Positions 54,094-63,812 of a stretch of DNA of 64,000 nucleotides are shown here, piece by piece. Within the stretch, counting starts at the first letter, position 1, and the number at the start of each line of letters is the position of its first letter. The translations under genes were made by a program, and so were the position numbers. The stretch comes from G963668345 sp965226215 (lineage in GTDB: Bacteria > Acidobacteriota > Terriglobia > Bryobacterales > UBA6623). Location: positions 620,001-684,000 of the forward strand of contig CBDDCH010000001.1 in the NCBI GenBank assembly GCA_965226215.1. The letters run 5' to 3'. The notes beneath the pieces were generated by a model that made no database searches, was not told the DNA's origin, and worked only from the letters and a program-made list of their open reading frames with translations.

Positions 54094-55316
54094 CGAGGCA
54101 GAACCGAAATCCAGTCGCCCGCGGCCCAGGAGGCTCGGTCCGTGGAGGCCACCAAGAAACAGTTGGCTTTCGCGAAGGCGACCAGGTCGCCGGACCCCTG
54201 CCATTTTACCGGATTCACCGTCGCCTCACCGTAGTCGCCGGCCAGTCGGGCGGGCAGGAACCGCGTGAGGACTGGCTTGTGCTTGAAGTCCGAGACGAGC
54301 CTGGCTGCGAAGAAAGGAAGTGGTGAGTCCGACCGACCGGCCAGTCGGTCAAGCGCCATGCGCGCGAAGACTTCGAACGTCACCATGGTCGAGATCGGAT
54401 TCCCCGGCAAACCGAAGACCGGGGTGCCGGCGACTTGTCCGAAGACCAAAGGCTTTCCGGGCTGGATTAATACTTGTGTGAAATAGAACTCGGCGCCGAG
54501 GTCCGTCAGTACCCGCTCGACGAAGTCGTACTTGCCCATGGAAACGCCCCCGGAGAGCAGCAGCATGTCGGCCTCTAGCCCCTGCTCGACCAACTCTCGG
54601 GTGCGGTTGATCTCGTCAGGAGCGATGGCCAAAATTCTTGCCTCGCCTCCGCGGCGGCGAACCTGCATCGCCAGGGCGTGAGCGTTGGAGTTCCGTATCT
54701 GGAACGGCTCGGGTTTTTCGGTAACCTCGACCACCTCGTCGCCAGTGGAGAGGATCGCCACTCGAGGCTTGCGATAAACCTCGATCTCGCTGTAACCGGT
54801 CGCCGCCAACAAAGCGATTTCGGGATACTCCAGATTCTTACCCGCCGCGAGGATGACGTTGCCGGCCTCCGTTTCGCTCCCCCGAAGAATCAAATTCTTT
54901 CCCGCGGGGACGCCCCTTTCCAGCGTGACGTGTTCGCCGTCCCGGGTCGAATGCTCCCACATGACGACGGCGTCCGCCCCCTCGGGGCCTGGGGCTCCGG
55001 TCATAATTTCGACCGTCTCGCCGCTTTCGATTCGAAACCGGGAAAGCTCTCCGGCCCGGGTCTGGCCAAGCACCTTCAAGCGTGCTGGAGGATTCGCGAC
55101 GTCTGAGGCACGCACTGCGAACCCGTCCCGGGCCGAGCGATTGAACGGTGGGTAGTTCCGGTCGGAGCGGATATCTTCCGCCAGCACCCGCCCTAGTGCC
55201 GCGCCCAGAGACGTTGACTCGGTGGCAGGCGTCGAAGCGATCTCATTCATTCGCCCCGACACCACCGCCCGCGCCTGCTCGAACGTGAGTGCCTGCTTGG
55301 CGGTGGGTTGTTGCAC
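54090..55316 (-). CDS. moeA: Molybdopterin molybdenumtransferase
   Basis: MoeA inserts molybdate into adenylylated molybdopterin. GTG 55316 (VQQPTAKQALTFEQA) gives 408 residues; ATG 55250 is an alternative. The MoeA parts are ALGRVLAEDIRSDRNYPPFNRSARDGFAVRA, the STGDEVVE and SNAHALAM motifs, the LLLSGGVSMGKYDFVERVL loop and the FGLPGNPISTMVTFEVFARMAL stretch. It is followed directly by moaC. Confidence 0.94.
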   Translation of the reverse strand: MQQPTAKQALTFEQARAVVSGRMNEIASTPATESTSLGAALGRVLAEDIRSDRNYPPFNRSARDGFAVRASDVANPPARLKVLGQTRAGELSRFRIESGETVEIMTGAPGPEGADAVVMWEHSTRDGEHVTLERGVPAGKNLILRGSETEAGNVILAAGKNLEYPEIALLAATGYSEIEVYRKPRVAILSTGDEVVEVTEKPEPFQIRNSNAHALAMQVRRRGGEARILAIAPDEINRTRELVEQGLEADMLLLSGGVSMGKYDFVERVLTDLGAEFYFTQVLIQPGKPLVFGQVAGTPVFGLPGNPISTMVTFEVFARMALDRLAGRSDSPLPFFAARLVSDFKHKPVLTRFLPARLAGDYGEATVNPVKWQGSGDLVAFAKANCFLVASTDRASWAAGDWISVLPR

Positions 55317-55493
55317 GATTTCAGAATGAGAACAGCGTCCCAGTTGTGGGCAAGTCGGCAAATTTTTCACCGACACTTGCCCGACGAATTCTTGCCCCGG
55401 GCTGCTCGCTCGCATTTCTCACGAGCTGACGGTCGAAGCAAGCGACAGGCCCGCTATGACTTCGTTGCGCTTGCTCGCCGCCGGCTCGAGTCT

Positions 55494-56798
55494 TTAGAGC
55501 AAGAAGGATTCCAGCTTCGAACCCTTGCGAATGATCGTCTGTTCGCGCTCCGGCCCAGTGGAAACAGCACCCACTTCGATGCCTGTTTTCTCTTCGAGGT
55601 ACCGCAGGTAATCCTGGGCAGCCTGAGGCAGCCCGTCGAACTCAGTGATCCCCTCGGTCGAGCACTCCCAGCCCGGGCGTTCTTCATACACGGGGTCGAT
55701 CTGCTCGAGCACGCGCGCAAGAGCCGGCATGCTATGCAGGGTCTCATTGCGATAACGGTAGCCCACGCAGACCGGGATTGTCTGGTGATGATCAAGCACG
55801 TCGAGTTTGGTGATGATCATCGAAGACAAGTTATTCACGTGATGGACATAGCGGATCAGCGGCACGTCGAACCAACCGCAGCGGCGCGGCCTTCCAGTGA
55901 CCGTACCAAATTCCCGTCCTCGCTCGCGCAGCTCGTCGGCTTCGGGACCGCTCGATTCACTCGGAAACGGGCCACTGCCGACGCGGGTGGCGTACGCTTT
56001 TGAGATTCCTACGACCGCGTGTACGTGGGTGGGAGAGATCCCCAATCCGGTGCAGACTCCTCCCGCCGTGGCGTTGGATGACGTCACGAAGGGGTAGGTG
56101 CCGTGATCGATATCGAGCATCGTGCCTTGCGCTCCCTCGAAGAGGACTCGCTTACCATCGAGCATTGCCTCGGCCAGGTACTGTGAGGTGTCGCAGACGA
56201 ACGGCCGCAAAAGATCCGCGTAGGTCTGATACTGCTCGCGGATGCGTTCTATGTCCGACTTTTCGTGGATTTCCAGTGCAGCGGCGACGACGTCCTTTTC
56301 TCGAGCGATCGCGCGGAAACGATCAGCGAATGTTTCCGTGTCCAGCAATTCGGCCAAGCGAATCCCTCGGCGTCCCGCCTTGTCCTCATAACAAGGTCCG
56401 ATCCCGCGCGACGTGGTTCCGATTCGAACCTTACCGGGTCCATTTTCCGTGGCCTTTTCCATCATCCGGTGGTAGGGGAAAATGATGTGCGCTCGGTTAC
56501 TCACGAAGAGGTTGCCTTCGACTTCGACCCCCAAGTGCTTGAGGGTGTCTATCTCCTTGAGCAAGGCGGCGGGATCGATGACAACGCCATTGCCGATGAC
56601 GGCTTTCGTGCCTGCTCGCAAGATGCCGCTCGGGATCAGAGTCAAGATGTATTTCTGGTCGCCGACGTAGACAGTGTGACCGGCGTTGTGGCCTCCCTGA
56701 TGGCGGGTGACCACATCGAATCGTTCCGCGATGAAGTCGACGATCTTACCCTTGCCCTCGTCTCCCCACTGCGTACCTAAGATCAGAAGATTACTCAT
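55494..56798 (-). CDS. purA: Adenylosuccinate synthetase
   Basis: PurA makes adenylosuccinate from IMP, GTP and aspartate in AMP synthesis. ATG 56798 (MSNLLILGTQWGDEGKGK) gives 434 residues. GTQWGDEGKGKIVD holds the P-loop-like GTP site and catalytic Asp, GGHNAGHTVYV the catalytic His, and GTTSRGIGPCYEDKAGRRGIR, QGTMLDIDHGTYPFVTSSNATAGG and VTGRPRRCGWFD are diagnostic. It is followed by moeA after 177 bases. Confidence 0.96.
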   Translation of the reverse strand: MSNLLILGTQWGDEGKGKIVDFIAERFDVVTRHQGGHNAGHTVYVGDQKYILTLIPSGILRAGTKAVIGNGVVIDPAALLKEIDTLKHLGVEVEGNLFVSNRAHIIFPYHRMMEKATENGPGKVRIGTTSRGIGPCYEDKAGRRGIRLAELLDTETFADRFRAIAREKDVVAAALEIHEKSDIERIREQYQTYADLLRPFVCDTSQYLAEAMLDGKRVLFEGAQGTMLDIDHGTYPFVTSSNATAGGVCTGLGISPTHVHAVVGISKAYATRVGSGPFPSESSGPEADELRERGREFGTVTGRPRRCGWFDVPLIRYVHHVNNLSSMIITKLDVLDHHQTIPVCVGYRYRNETLHSMPALARVLEQIDPVYEERPGWECSTEGITEFDGLPQAAQDYLRYLEEKTGIEVGAVSTGPEREQTIIRKGSKLESFLL

Positions 56799-57147
56799 AG
56801 CATCCGACGCCCAAGGCGTTCCAAGCAGCGACGGGAGGGGACGTTCGCCTGCCCCGGCAAATGCTCGGTAAGACAAAGCAGGTTAGACGAAATCCGCGGG
56901 GTCCGGCTGCTTCCCAATTCTACCGGCTGTCGGGCTCGGGTGTAAATCGAAGCCGGTGCGCTGATACTGCCTTGATTAGGTTTGCGGTGGTCCTGGCACC
57001 GCAGGAAGCCACCGGTCAGTCACATGTGCTCCGCAAAACTGTCAATGGAGTTATAGAAGTTTTTCCTTTGTCTTTAGTGAGTTACGGTAACCGGAGGAGG
57101 AGAGACTGTAGATCTAAGCCGTGAACGGCACCGGACAGCAGCGCGGC
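56799..57147. other. Intergenic region without recognised content
   Basis: No gene, repeat or clear promoter was found in these 349 bases upstream of purA. Sequence is less GC-rich at 57000-57110. Confidence 0.5.
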
Positions 57148-57565
57148 TCACGTCAGATGCTGGAAATCGGAAGCGGAAAGTTGCGTCGTCTTCTTCACCG
57201 TGTCAAACAAGTCCTTCCGGATTGCGGCCACCAATTGGGCCATGGCTGTTCGGCCGTCCAAATTCTTCTGTTCCGGTGGAACATTACCCTTGTTGTGTGT
57301 TCAGGAATGCATACAGGTTGTTGACCACGCCGTCTGGTGCATACAGCCATGCTAAGCGTGTTTGCTCAACGAACTGTGTAGCGTCAGCCGGTTTCCCGCC
57401 CTTGTAAAAGGCGGAAAGGGAGGTCAGGAGTTCACGGTATAACTTCTCCTTGCGGTTATACTCATCCTGGGCTCGCTGTTGTGATTGAGACTTGAGCCAC
57501 ACAAAAACTGACCAACACCATGCTCCGATCCCACCAACAACGCCAACAAAGAATTGCCAATCCAT
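57148..57565 (-). pseudogene. Small membrane protein, frameshifted
   Basis: The frame from 57565 encodes one N-terminal membrane helix (FFVGVVGGIGAWCWSVFVWL) and a charged helical region, ending with a TAA at 57284-57286 after FLNTQQG. A one-base shift at that point opens another frame, NVPPEQKNLDGRTAMAQL then VAAIRKDLFDTVKKTT, to a stop at 57148-57150. Together they look like one protein of about 135 residues, with a coherent helix-forming end. So a single-base indel, real or a sequencing error, is likely. The function is unknown. Confidence 0.65.
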
Positions 57566-57719
57566 TCCAGTACCTCCGTGCCAAAGAGAACTTTCTTCTG
57601 GTGTGAGTCAATAGCCTTCCTCTATCGCTGCCCGGCTTTAAAAGGAACAAGGTAGCCTATTACCTAAATCGAAGCTTCGGGATTGGAAAAACGGCGCCGA
57701 TCCGAGAGCCCTTCTCTGA

Positions 57720-58763
57720 TCAGAGCTTGGGTCGGTAGCCGCTGCGCGTACGGACGCGGTACTTCCGGAGCTGGTCCCCCCGCAGTTCGACTTTGATGCT
57801 TCGCCATCCCTGGTTGGGATTCGCCTGCGGATAGTAGGTCAACGTGTAGGAGCTGGACAGCTCCTCGCGAATGTTAACGAAGGCCTCGGACTGTTTCTGC
57901 CAGCTCTTGGCGAAAAAGGCGCGGCCACCCGTTCGGGCCGTCAGGCGCCTGAAAACATTGCTCGAAATAGGGTCTTTGTTGACTTCACGGGTGCTGATGA
58001 CGTAGATCGGCACACCCTCGTCCTCGGCGACCGCGCGCACGTCGTCAGGGCCCACCGTGCTCGCCGTGTCAGGCCCATTGGAGAACACGATCACGACTTT
58101 GCGGCCTGCCACGGTGGAAGCGTCACGTAGAGTCAGCAGGAGCGAGTTGTAGAGTGCGGTCTCGTCGCCGGCTATGGACATGCGCAGCCCCTTGATCGCC
58201 TCCAGCCGCTCGTCGCTCAGCGGAGCGTGGCGCGTTAGATTGCGGCTGTAGCCATAGACGGCTACAGAATCAGCCGAGGCGAGACCGCGAATGAAGTCGG
58301 CGATGGCATCCTCGGCGAATACAAAACTGCGGTACATGAAGTTGCTCGTGTCGAATAAGATGAAAACGTTGGTTCCCGCGAAAGTGTCGTCCCCTCCGAG
58401 CTCCTCGAATACACCGCCAAGGCCTCCTTCAGGCTTGGAGGTTCCCTTCACCGGTCGCTGCTCGGTTTGGGCGACTCGTCGCGGCGCAACGTTGCCCTCG
58501 GCAAAACTGGAGACTGTTTGCCCAATGCCGTCCTCGTAAACCTGAAAGTCGCTGGGCTTCAAATCGCGGATGTGACGCCCCCGCCGATCGGTGACTGCGA
58601 CGTTCAGGACAACCAGGTCAACTTCAACACGGAAGAGTGGGCCCTCCATGTCTTTGCCCTGGGCCAAGCTGGGACGCTGAGTAAAACAGAGCAAACCCAA
58701 CGTTCCAACTACGAAGGCAATTACCCCAACAGCGTGGCTTGATAATCTTGACACGGGGTTCAT
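57720..58763 (-). CDS. VWFA-related (acidobacterial type) secreted protein
   Basis: A 347-residue protein with a signal peptide (VGVIAFVVGTLGLLCFTQRPSLAQG). The layout is that of the acidobacterial family: VDLVVLNVAVTDRRGRHIRDLKPSDFQVYEDG, a VWA fold with FILFDTSNFMYRS as MIDAS start (DxS kept, second Ser replaced by Phe), VVIVFSNGPDT and the C-terminal SSSYTLTYYPQANPNQGWRSIKVEL. It lies 23 bases after the 1136-residue gene on the same strand, so both are probably one operon. Confidence 0.85.
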   Translation of the reverse strand: MNPVSRLSSHAVGVIAFVVGTLGLLCFTQRPSLAQGKDMEGPLFRVEVDLVVLNVAVTDRRGRHIRDLKPSDFQVYEDGIGQTVSSFAEGNVAPRRVAQTEQRPVKGTSKPEGGLGGVFEELGGDDTFAGTNVFILFDTSNFMYRSFVFAEDAIADFIRGLASADSVAVYGYSRNLTRHAPLSDERLEAIKGLRMSIAGDETALYNSLLLTLRDASTVAGRKVVIVFSNGPDTASTVGPDDVRAVAEDEGVPIYVISTREVNKDPISSNVFRRLTARTGGRAFFAKSWQKQSEAFVNIREELSSSYTLTYYPQANPNQGWRSIKVELRGDQLRKYRVRTRSGYRPKL

Positions 58764-58786
58764 CCTTTGGTTTTCCGTTCTCCGGG

Positions 58787-61700
58787 CTACTCAAGTGACG
58801 CCCGGGTCATCTGCTCAATCTGAGGTTTATATTGGGCCCGGTACTTGTCGGCGACCAACCTCATGGACCGCCAAAGAGCCGGCCAATCATCCAAATGGGT
58901 GGCAAAAATGCGCTCCAAAGTCTTCTGAGTCCATTCGGGAACCAGCAGGTTCAATTGCGCGGGCGGCAAGTGCAGCTCGTCAGCCAACGAAGCCCAGTAC
59001 AGGTTCGTAGACTCCCAGCTCTCGGCCAGCACACGGCTCGAATAACCCATCAGGGTCGGAAACAGCGGCAAACTCAGAAGCTCCGTTCGATAAGACCCGG
59101 CCAATTTGGGATGCGGCACGCCATAAAGGGAGGAAATCCGCTCTTCGGTCAGCCGGTCGGGAGCAGCGGCCTCGAGCTGCTCGATTTTCTCAATAATGGG
59201 TCCGCTCCATTTCCGCAAGGTTTCTCGATGCCGCCCGAGAATTTCTCTGGATAAGTGGAAAAGTTCAGCCGCTGTTAACTCAGCTACACCTTCCTTCATT
59301 TCCCCGCCGGCAAGGTGATTACTGACCCGCCAAAGTCGTGCCGGCTCGACCCGTTTCCGCAGTGCGCTGAAAACAGCCCCCCGGAGTTCTTCATTGAAAG
59401 CAGTGAGAGCGACCAGTTCCTCTCCCATACGGAGTTGAAGTGCCACGAAGTGCTGTTCCGAGTTGGTCACGCCCCACCAGCGGGCCACAGTGGCGCTAAG
59501 CAAGATTTGGGGCGCCAGGTCCTGCCAGATCAAGGCTTGGCGCTCGCTGGGTATCAAGAAGTTTTGCTCGGCGTCAGCAATGGCGTAAGGAAGTTCGACC
59601 AACGATCCCACAAGGCGCCCCCCGGCGCTGTTGGGCCAGCCGGCCCCGAGCAGTTTGGCAGGCTTCCAGGTGCCGTCGGTTTGAAGCCCGATAAAATCAT
59701 GGCTTCGAACGAAAAGCGGGTTCGCCCGAATCAACTGTGCGCCCGGCGGACTGTAGTAGATGTAGTTCAACCCCACGAGCGTGTCTCGCAGGATGGGAGC
59801 CAGTTCTCCCCTAACTTGAGACAGTTTCTGTGGATTCCCCTGCGCCTTGTCGACGACCCGGCGCAGATTCAGTAGACGTTGTTCGTGGATGTGCTTTTCG
59901 ACCCAGCTACCACGAGCAAAGGCGTTCGACTCCACGGGTGAAAGGTTCGCTCGCGGCAAACGAACCTCGGAGATCGTACCCGCCAGACGATTGGCCATGG
60001 CCACATTGAAAGCCTCGCCCCGCGATACTCTCTCGAGGTGATCTGCCAGGTCAAAGAGCGTTTTTAGTGAAACCAGCCGCTGCAGAGCGAATAGCGAAGA
60101 CATCCGTTCGACAATAGCCGCGTGGGCGGAGGCGTCGGCCGGCGACGGCTTGCCGGCCAAAAGCTCAATAAAACGCTGTTGGGGGGAGATATCGGCCGGC
60201 GAGTCGGTCCGCTCCAGCAGTAAGTTCGCGCCGGCCCGTCCGGCATCAAAGATCTCCAGCCGGCTCCGCGCCCTGGCAAACAACTGGATCAACGATTGCA
60301 AGGTTGGGTCCGCATCGGCCTCCGCGATCTGCCCCTGTCGGACAAGGATCTGCCACAGTCCGACGAGGGCCTGAACCGTGCCTCTGGCGTCCGCCCGCCG
60401 AAGCTGGTTACGCCCTTTTCCGATCTCAGGCAACAGATCTTGGTAAGCGATGATGGTTTCCTCAGAAAGGGTCGGTACTTCGGCGAAGATCGGGTACTGT
60501 CCGCCATAGTTCTTGTAGTCCCGCATCAAACGGTCTACCGTGGCGGGTGACAGCGGTTTCTTACGCCGCCGCTCGATGTTAGTTATGGCCATAAACATCT
60601 TCAATGGCGCGTTTTCCACAAGTCGTCGACAAAACACGAACATCGCTTCGACGACATCGTCAGGCTGGGACCACGAGGCCACGGCCTTGTTGCGCTTGCC
60701 TTCGATCCGGGCGTCGCTATGCCAATCGAACAGTCTCCGCCAGGGTTCAACCCCGCCCGGAATGTTCGCTTCTCCAGCGGCGCCGATATACAGCCGAGCG
60801 ATCAGCAACTGGAGGTCGGAATTCGATCGGAAAATCGGCCGCGCAGGTCCTGGGCTAGTCGACTCTCCTCGCACAGCCAGATAAAATCGCTTCAGCCGTT
60901 TCGGTTGGGTCAAATATTCCCGCGTGCTGCCCTGGGCTCGCGAAAGTGCGTCGAAGTAGGAGGCCATCCAGCCGTCGTCGACCTCGATTAAGGCTTGAAA
61001 AAACTTTGCCCCGTCAGCTGGTGACACGCCAACTAACGCGGTCCAAGTGGACTCGGTACGCTTCCCGCCGGGAACGACCGCTTTGCCCCCTTGAATTTCA
61101 AACGAGCCTCCGAAAAAGTCCAGGACGTGCGCAAAGTCTTTCAGCCGCTCGGCGGGAACTTCCCGGCGCAACGCCGCCGCCGTGGGCTCGTGGAGGCCGG
61201 CCATGGCGACATACAGCCGAGCCAAAGCGGGATCGCCTAGTAAGGTGTCCACAAACGGCCGCGCCCCCTTCCTGCGCGTAGCTGACAGCCAGTAATCTTC
61301 CCCGAATATCACCGGCAGACGACTTGAAGGGTAGGGCTTATGAAAGGCTGCCTCCCTGCGATAGGCGTCTTCCAACTCGGCGAGCGGAAAGCCCGAGTCA
61401 ATGGCAAGAAAGGCGCGAGAGGGGTTAACGGTTTCCAGCACAGTGTTTGCTCCGCAGGCGTCGCGAACACGGAAGCCGAGGATCCTCAACAGCCGAGCGG
61501 TTTCTTCTGACTCGCAGGAGGGGACATCGATCGTCTCGTTGGCTCCGGCGAACTGCTTCAACTCTCGCGCTTGTGAAAGATACTGAATAACCAGCTTGAG
61601 GTACTCGGTCTGTACCAGACTCTCGGAGGCGCGACTGGCTCGGTAACCGGATGTGATGAGATTACGAGCTAAGGCAGGTAAAAGCTCGTGGGGTTGTTGA

Positions 61701-62197
61701 TCGCTGGAAAGCGCAGCCATCCGACGGAAGGAATAGAGAAAGCCCGGGATCTCTGTCCAGCCCGATTCGATGCCGTCCGTCGCCAGTCCAGGTCCAGTTG
61801 GGACTTCCCATCCCTCGAGGCCCGATCCGCCGATTTCCCGGTAAGCGGTGACATGCTTGCGCGCCGAGTCAAGGTCGCCTTCGACTAGCGAGACTAAAAC
61901 CAGCCGGCGGGTGATCCGGCGGCGAGTCTCAATCGATCCCGACGAACCTAGCGCTTCTAGAACCTTCGTGTATGCGCCGCTTCGACCGGAGTCCCGAAAG
62001 CGATCCAGAAATTCCGCATAGGCCAATAGGGCCTCAGCATTATCAGGGGATTCTTCCGCCGTGCGGGCCAATACGGCGCGTGCCTCCAGCACCTGTTGCG
62101 CCTGCTCCAGTTGCTCGGCCCGGCGGATCGCATCCCGGACAGGTTCGGCCTGCAGCCAGCAGACACCGACCAACGCCAGAATCGTGGCTCGACTCAT
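58787..62197 (-). CDS. Large secreted protein of unknown family
   Basis: A 1136-residue protein with a short signal peptide (ATILALVGVCWLQAEP). The first 100 residues have a TPR-like unit (LEARAVLARTAEESPDNAEALLAYAEFL), then a long mainly helical part follows with no known domain: charged motifs such as VDRLMRDYKNYGGQYP and a C-terminal LAESWESTNLYWASLADELH region. Many LLA/ALRR helices are seen throughout. It is co-transcribed with the VWFA protein downstream, a pair reminiscent of acidobacterial secreted systems. I do not recognise the family. Confidence 0.6.
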   Translation of the reverse strand: MSRATILALVGVCWLQAEPVRDAIRRAEQLEQAQQVLEARAVLARTAEESPDNAEALLAYAEFLDRFRDSGRSGAYTKVLEALGSSGSIETRRRITRRLVLVSLVEGDLDSARKHVTAYREIGGSGLEGWEVPTGPGLATDGIESGWTEIPGFLYSFRRMAALSSDQQPHELLPALARNLITSGYRASRASESLVQTEYLKLVIQYLSQARELKQFAGANETIDVPSCESEETARLLRILGFRVRDACGANTVLETVNPSRAFLAIDSGFPLAELEDAYRREAAFHKPYPSSRLPVIFGEDYWLSATRRKGARPFVDTLLGDPALARLYVAMAGLHEPTAAALRREVPAERLKDFAHVLDFFGGSFEIQGGKAVVPGGKRTESTWTALVGVSPADGAKFFQALIEVDDGWMASYFDALSRAQGSTREYLTQPKRLKRFYLAVRGESTSPGPARPIFRSNSDLQLLIARLYIGAAGEANIPGGVEPWRRLFDWHSDARIEGKRNKAVASWSQPDDVVEAMFVFCRRLVENAPLKMFMAITNIERRRKKPLSPATVDRLMRDYKNYGGQYPIFAEVPTLSEETIIAYQDLLPEIGKGRNQLRRADARGTVQALVGLWQILVRQGQIAEADADPTLQSLIQLFARARSRLEIFDAGRAGANLLLERTDSPADISPQQRFIELLAGKPSPADASAHAAIVERMSSLFALQRLVSLKTLFDLADHLERVSRGEAFNVAMANRLAGTISEVRLPRANLSPVESNAFARGSWVEKHIHEQRLLNLRRVVDKAQGNPQKLSQVRGELAPILRDTLVGLNYIYYSPPGAQLIRANPLFVRSHDFIGLQTDGTWKPAKLLGAGWPNSAGGRLVGSLVELPYAIADAEQNFLIPSERQALIWQDLAPQILLSATVARWWGVTNSEQHFVALQLRMGEELVALTAFNEELRGAVFSALRKRVEPARLWRVSNHLAGGEMKEGVAELTAAELFHLSREILGRHRETLRKWSGPIIEKIEQLEAAAPDRLTEERISSLYGVPHPKLAGSYRTELLSLPLFPTLMGYSSRVLAESWESTNLYWASLADELHLPPAQLNLLVPEWTQKTLERIFATHLDDWPALWRSMRLVADKYRAQYKPQIEQMTRASLE

Positions 62198-62366
62198 TTT
62201 CTCTAACCCCCGACAGTCGCTTGCCCCAATCGCGACCGACTTTTTGCGGTGAGGTTCGACCTACCTCACCGAGAACCACTCGTTGCGCACCGATTTTAGT
62301 CGTTCGTAAGGTGTTCTGACAAGGCCCCGTCATTACTTTTAACCGTCACGAGCCACAATTCACACT

Positions 62367-63634
62367 GGCTCTTCCGGGTTTTAAGTGGGCGAAGGAGCCA
62401 GATCGAGTTTCCCACAGTGGAAGTAGATGGCGTTGATGAAGTTCTGTTGATTGCGGAAACCGCGCGCCGTGGCCTTGACCCATTGAATCCTTGAGTTCAA
62501 CCCCTCGCTGACCGCGTTCGTAATGCGGTGTTTCAGATACGTGAGTATGTTTTCGAGGCGAGCCGTCAACATCCGCGCTACGGTGACCATCGGCGTCAGC
62601 CGGCTGCGACTCGCCCAGCCGCGCCATTGCTCGAAGAAAGCTCGCGCCGCCGATTCGCAACGATAGTCGAACAGCCGCATCGCCGTTTCCTTCAACGCCC
62701 ACGCCCGCGCCGTCTTCAAGTCGCTTTCGCGCAGCGCGCGGAACTCGCGCCAGGCGTCCTCGGAAAAGTTCGCCGGATGCCGCAGCCAAGCGTACTTCGT
62801 GCCTGTCAAACGCTCGTCGCCGAGGGCCAGTAAACGCTTGTTCTCCGCCCGCCGCACCTGGTCCACCGCCTTCGCCAGATGCGCCGCGATGTGATATTTG
62901 TCGTAAACGATCTTTTTCTCCGATTCGTCGAGATGCTCCCGGGTCGAGGCGACGTAAGGATCCCACATGTCCATCGCGACGGCCTCGACTCGGGCGAGTT
63001 GCTCTGCGCTCAACGTCTTCCAAAAGCCGTCCAGGCTGGCCTGGCGGCGTCCCTCGGCGACGAACAACACGCGCGAGCGGTTGAGATCGTTGACGACGGT
63101 GAGATAGCGATGGCGCTTGCGGAAGCTCTTCTCGTCGACGCCCAGGTAGGGAATCGGCTCTGCCGCGCGACGTTCGAGCCCACGTTGCACGGCGCGTTCC
63201 AGGATGCCGTGAATCTCGTCCCAGCTCAGCGCCAGCAACTCGGCGATGCCTTGCTGGCTGGCTTCCTTCAGCCACGAGATCGCGAGAGCTTCAAACAGCG
63301 CGGTGAAGCGGCTGGAAGCCTCGGCCCAGGGCAGTCGCTGCGCGGCGGCCGGGCGTGCAGGATCGTGCGGTACTGACAGGTGTCGAGGTGACGCCAGCGG
63401 CGTTCGGGCTGATGATCGTGGAGTGCGCACACGGCGCTGCATTGGCGGCACGGCCAGCGGACTTGCTCGTCGTGTTCGAGGAAGACGTGGACTTCGCCGT
63501 CGGCTCGGCGCAGCTCCACTCGCACGACTTTCCAGGGACTTTCGATGCCCAGAATCTGGCGGTATAGCTCGCGGTCTTGCATCCCGCGAGACTACCACCG
63601 AGCCTCACTAGCCCACTAGAAACCCGGAAGAACC
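62367..63634 (-). mobile_element. ISL3-family insertion sequence, copy C (1268 bp, internally deleted)
   Basis: Ends GGCTCTTCCGGGTTT on the left and GGTTCTTCCGGGTTT from the right. The 8-bp duplication TTCACACT lies at 62359-62366 and 63635-63642. It is 31 bp shorter than copy B, because bases between two CAGTCGC repeats are missing. Confidence 0.92.
62381..63582 (-). pseudogene. ISL3 transposase (copy C), frameshifted by a 31-bp deletion
   Basis: The N-terminal part (63582 to about 63330) and the rest (to 62381) equal copy B but are in different frames, because of a 31-base deletion that removed the segment after RPPRSDC. The zinc-binding SEHGPRVVRL region is lost. Two amino acid differences are seen elsewhere (RRES to RCES). 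The DDE motifs are intact but out of frame with the N-terminus. Confidence 0.9.
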
Positions 63635-63812
63635 TTCACACTTAATCGCGCCAGGCCCCCAGCCCCTCTTGCCGGGTTTTGTGGTCAGCGGCAAGGACAT
63701 CGACCGTGGAGTCATCCGACGACGAGCAATACTGAAACGGGGAGACGCTGGAGAGCCGCCTTGGGGCGGGCATTGTGGTCCTGCCCTAAAATCCTTGGTG
63801 AGAGAAGCGAGG
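63635..63812. other. Intergenic stretch with an interspersed repeat
   Basis: It carries a hairpin GCGGGCA/TGCCC-type unit and the interspersed motif ending at 63817, TGGTGAGAGAAGCGAGGC then TAG. The plus-strand frame at 63669-63941 lacks family features and overlaps the uvrC end. Confidence 0.5.
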
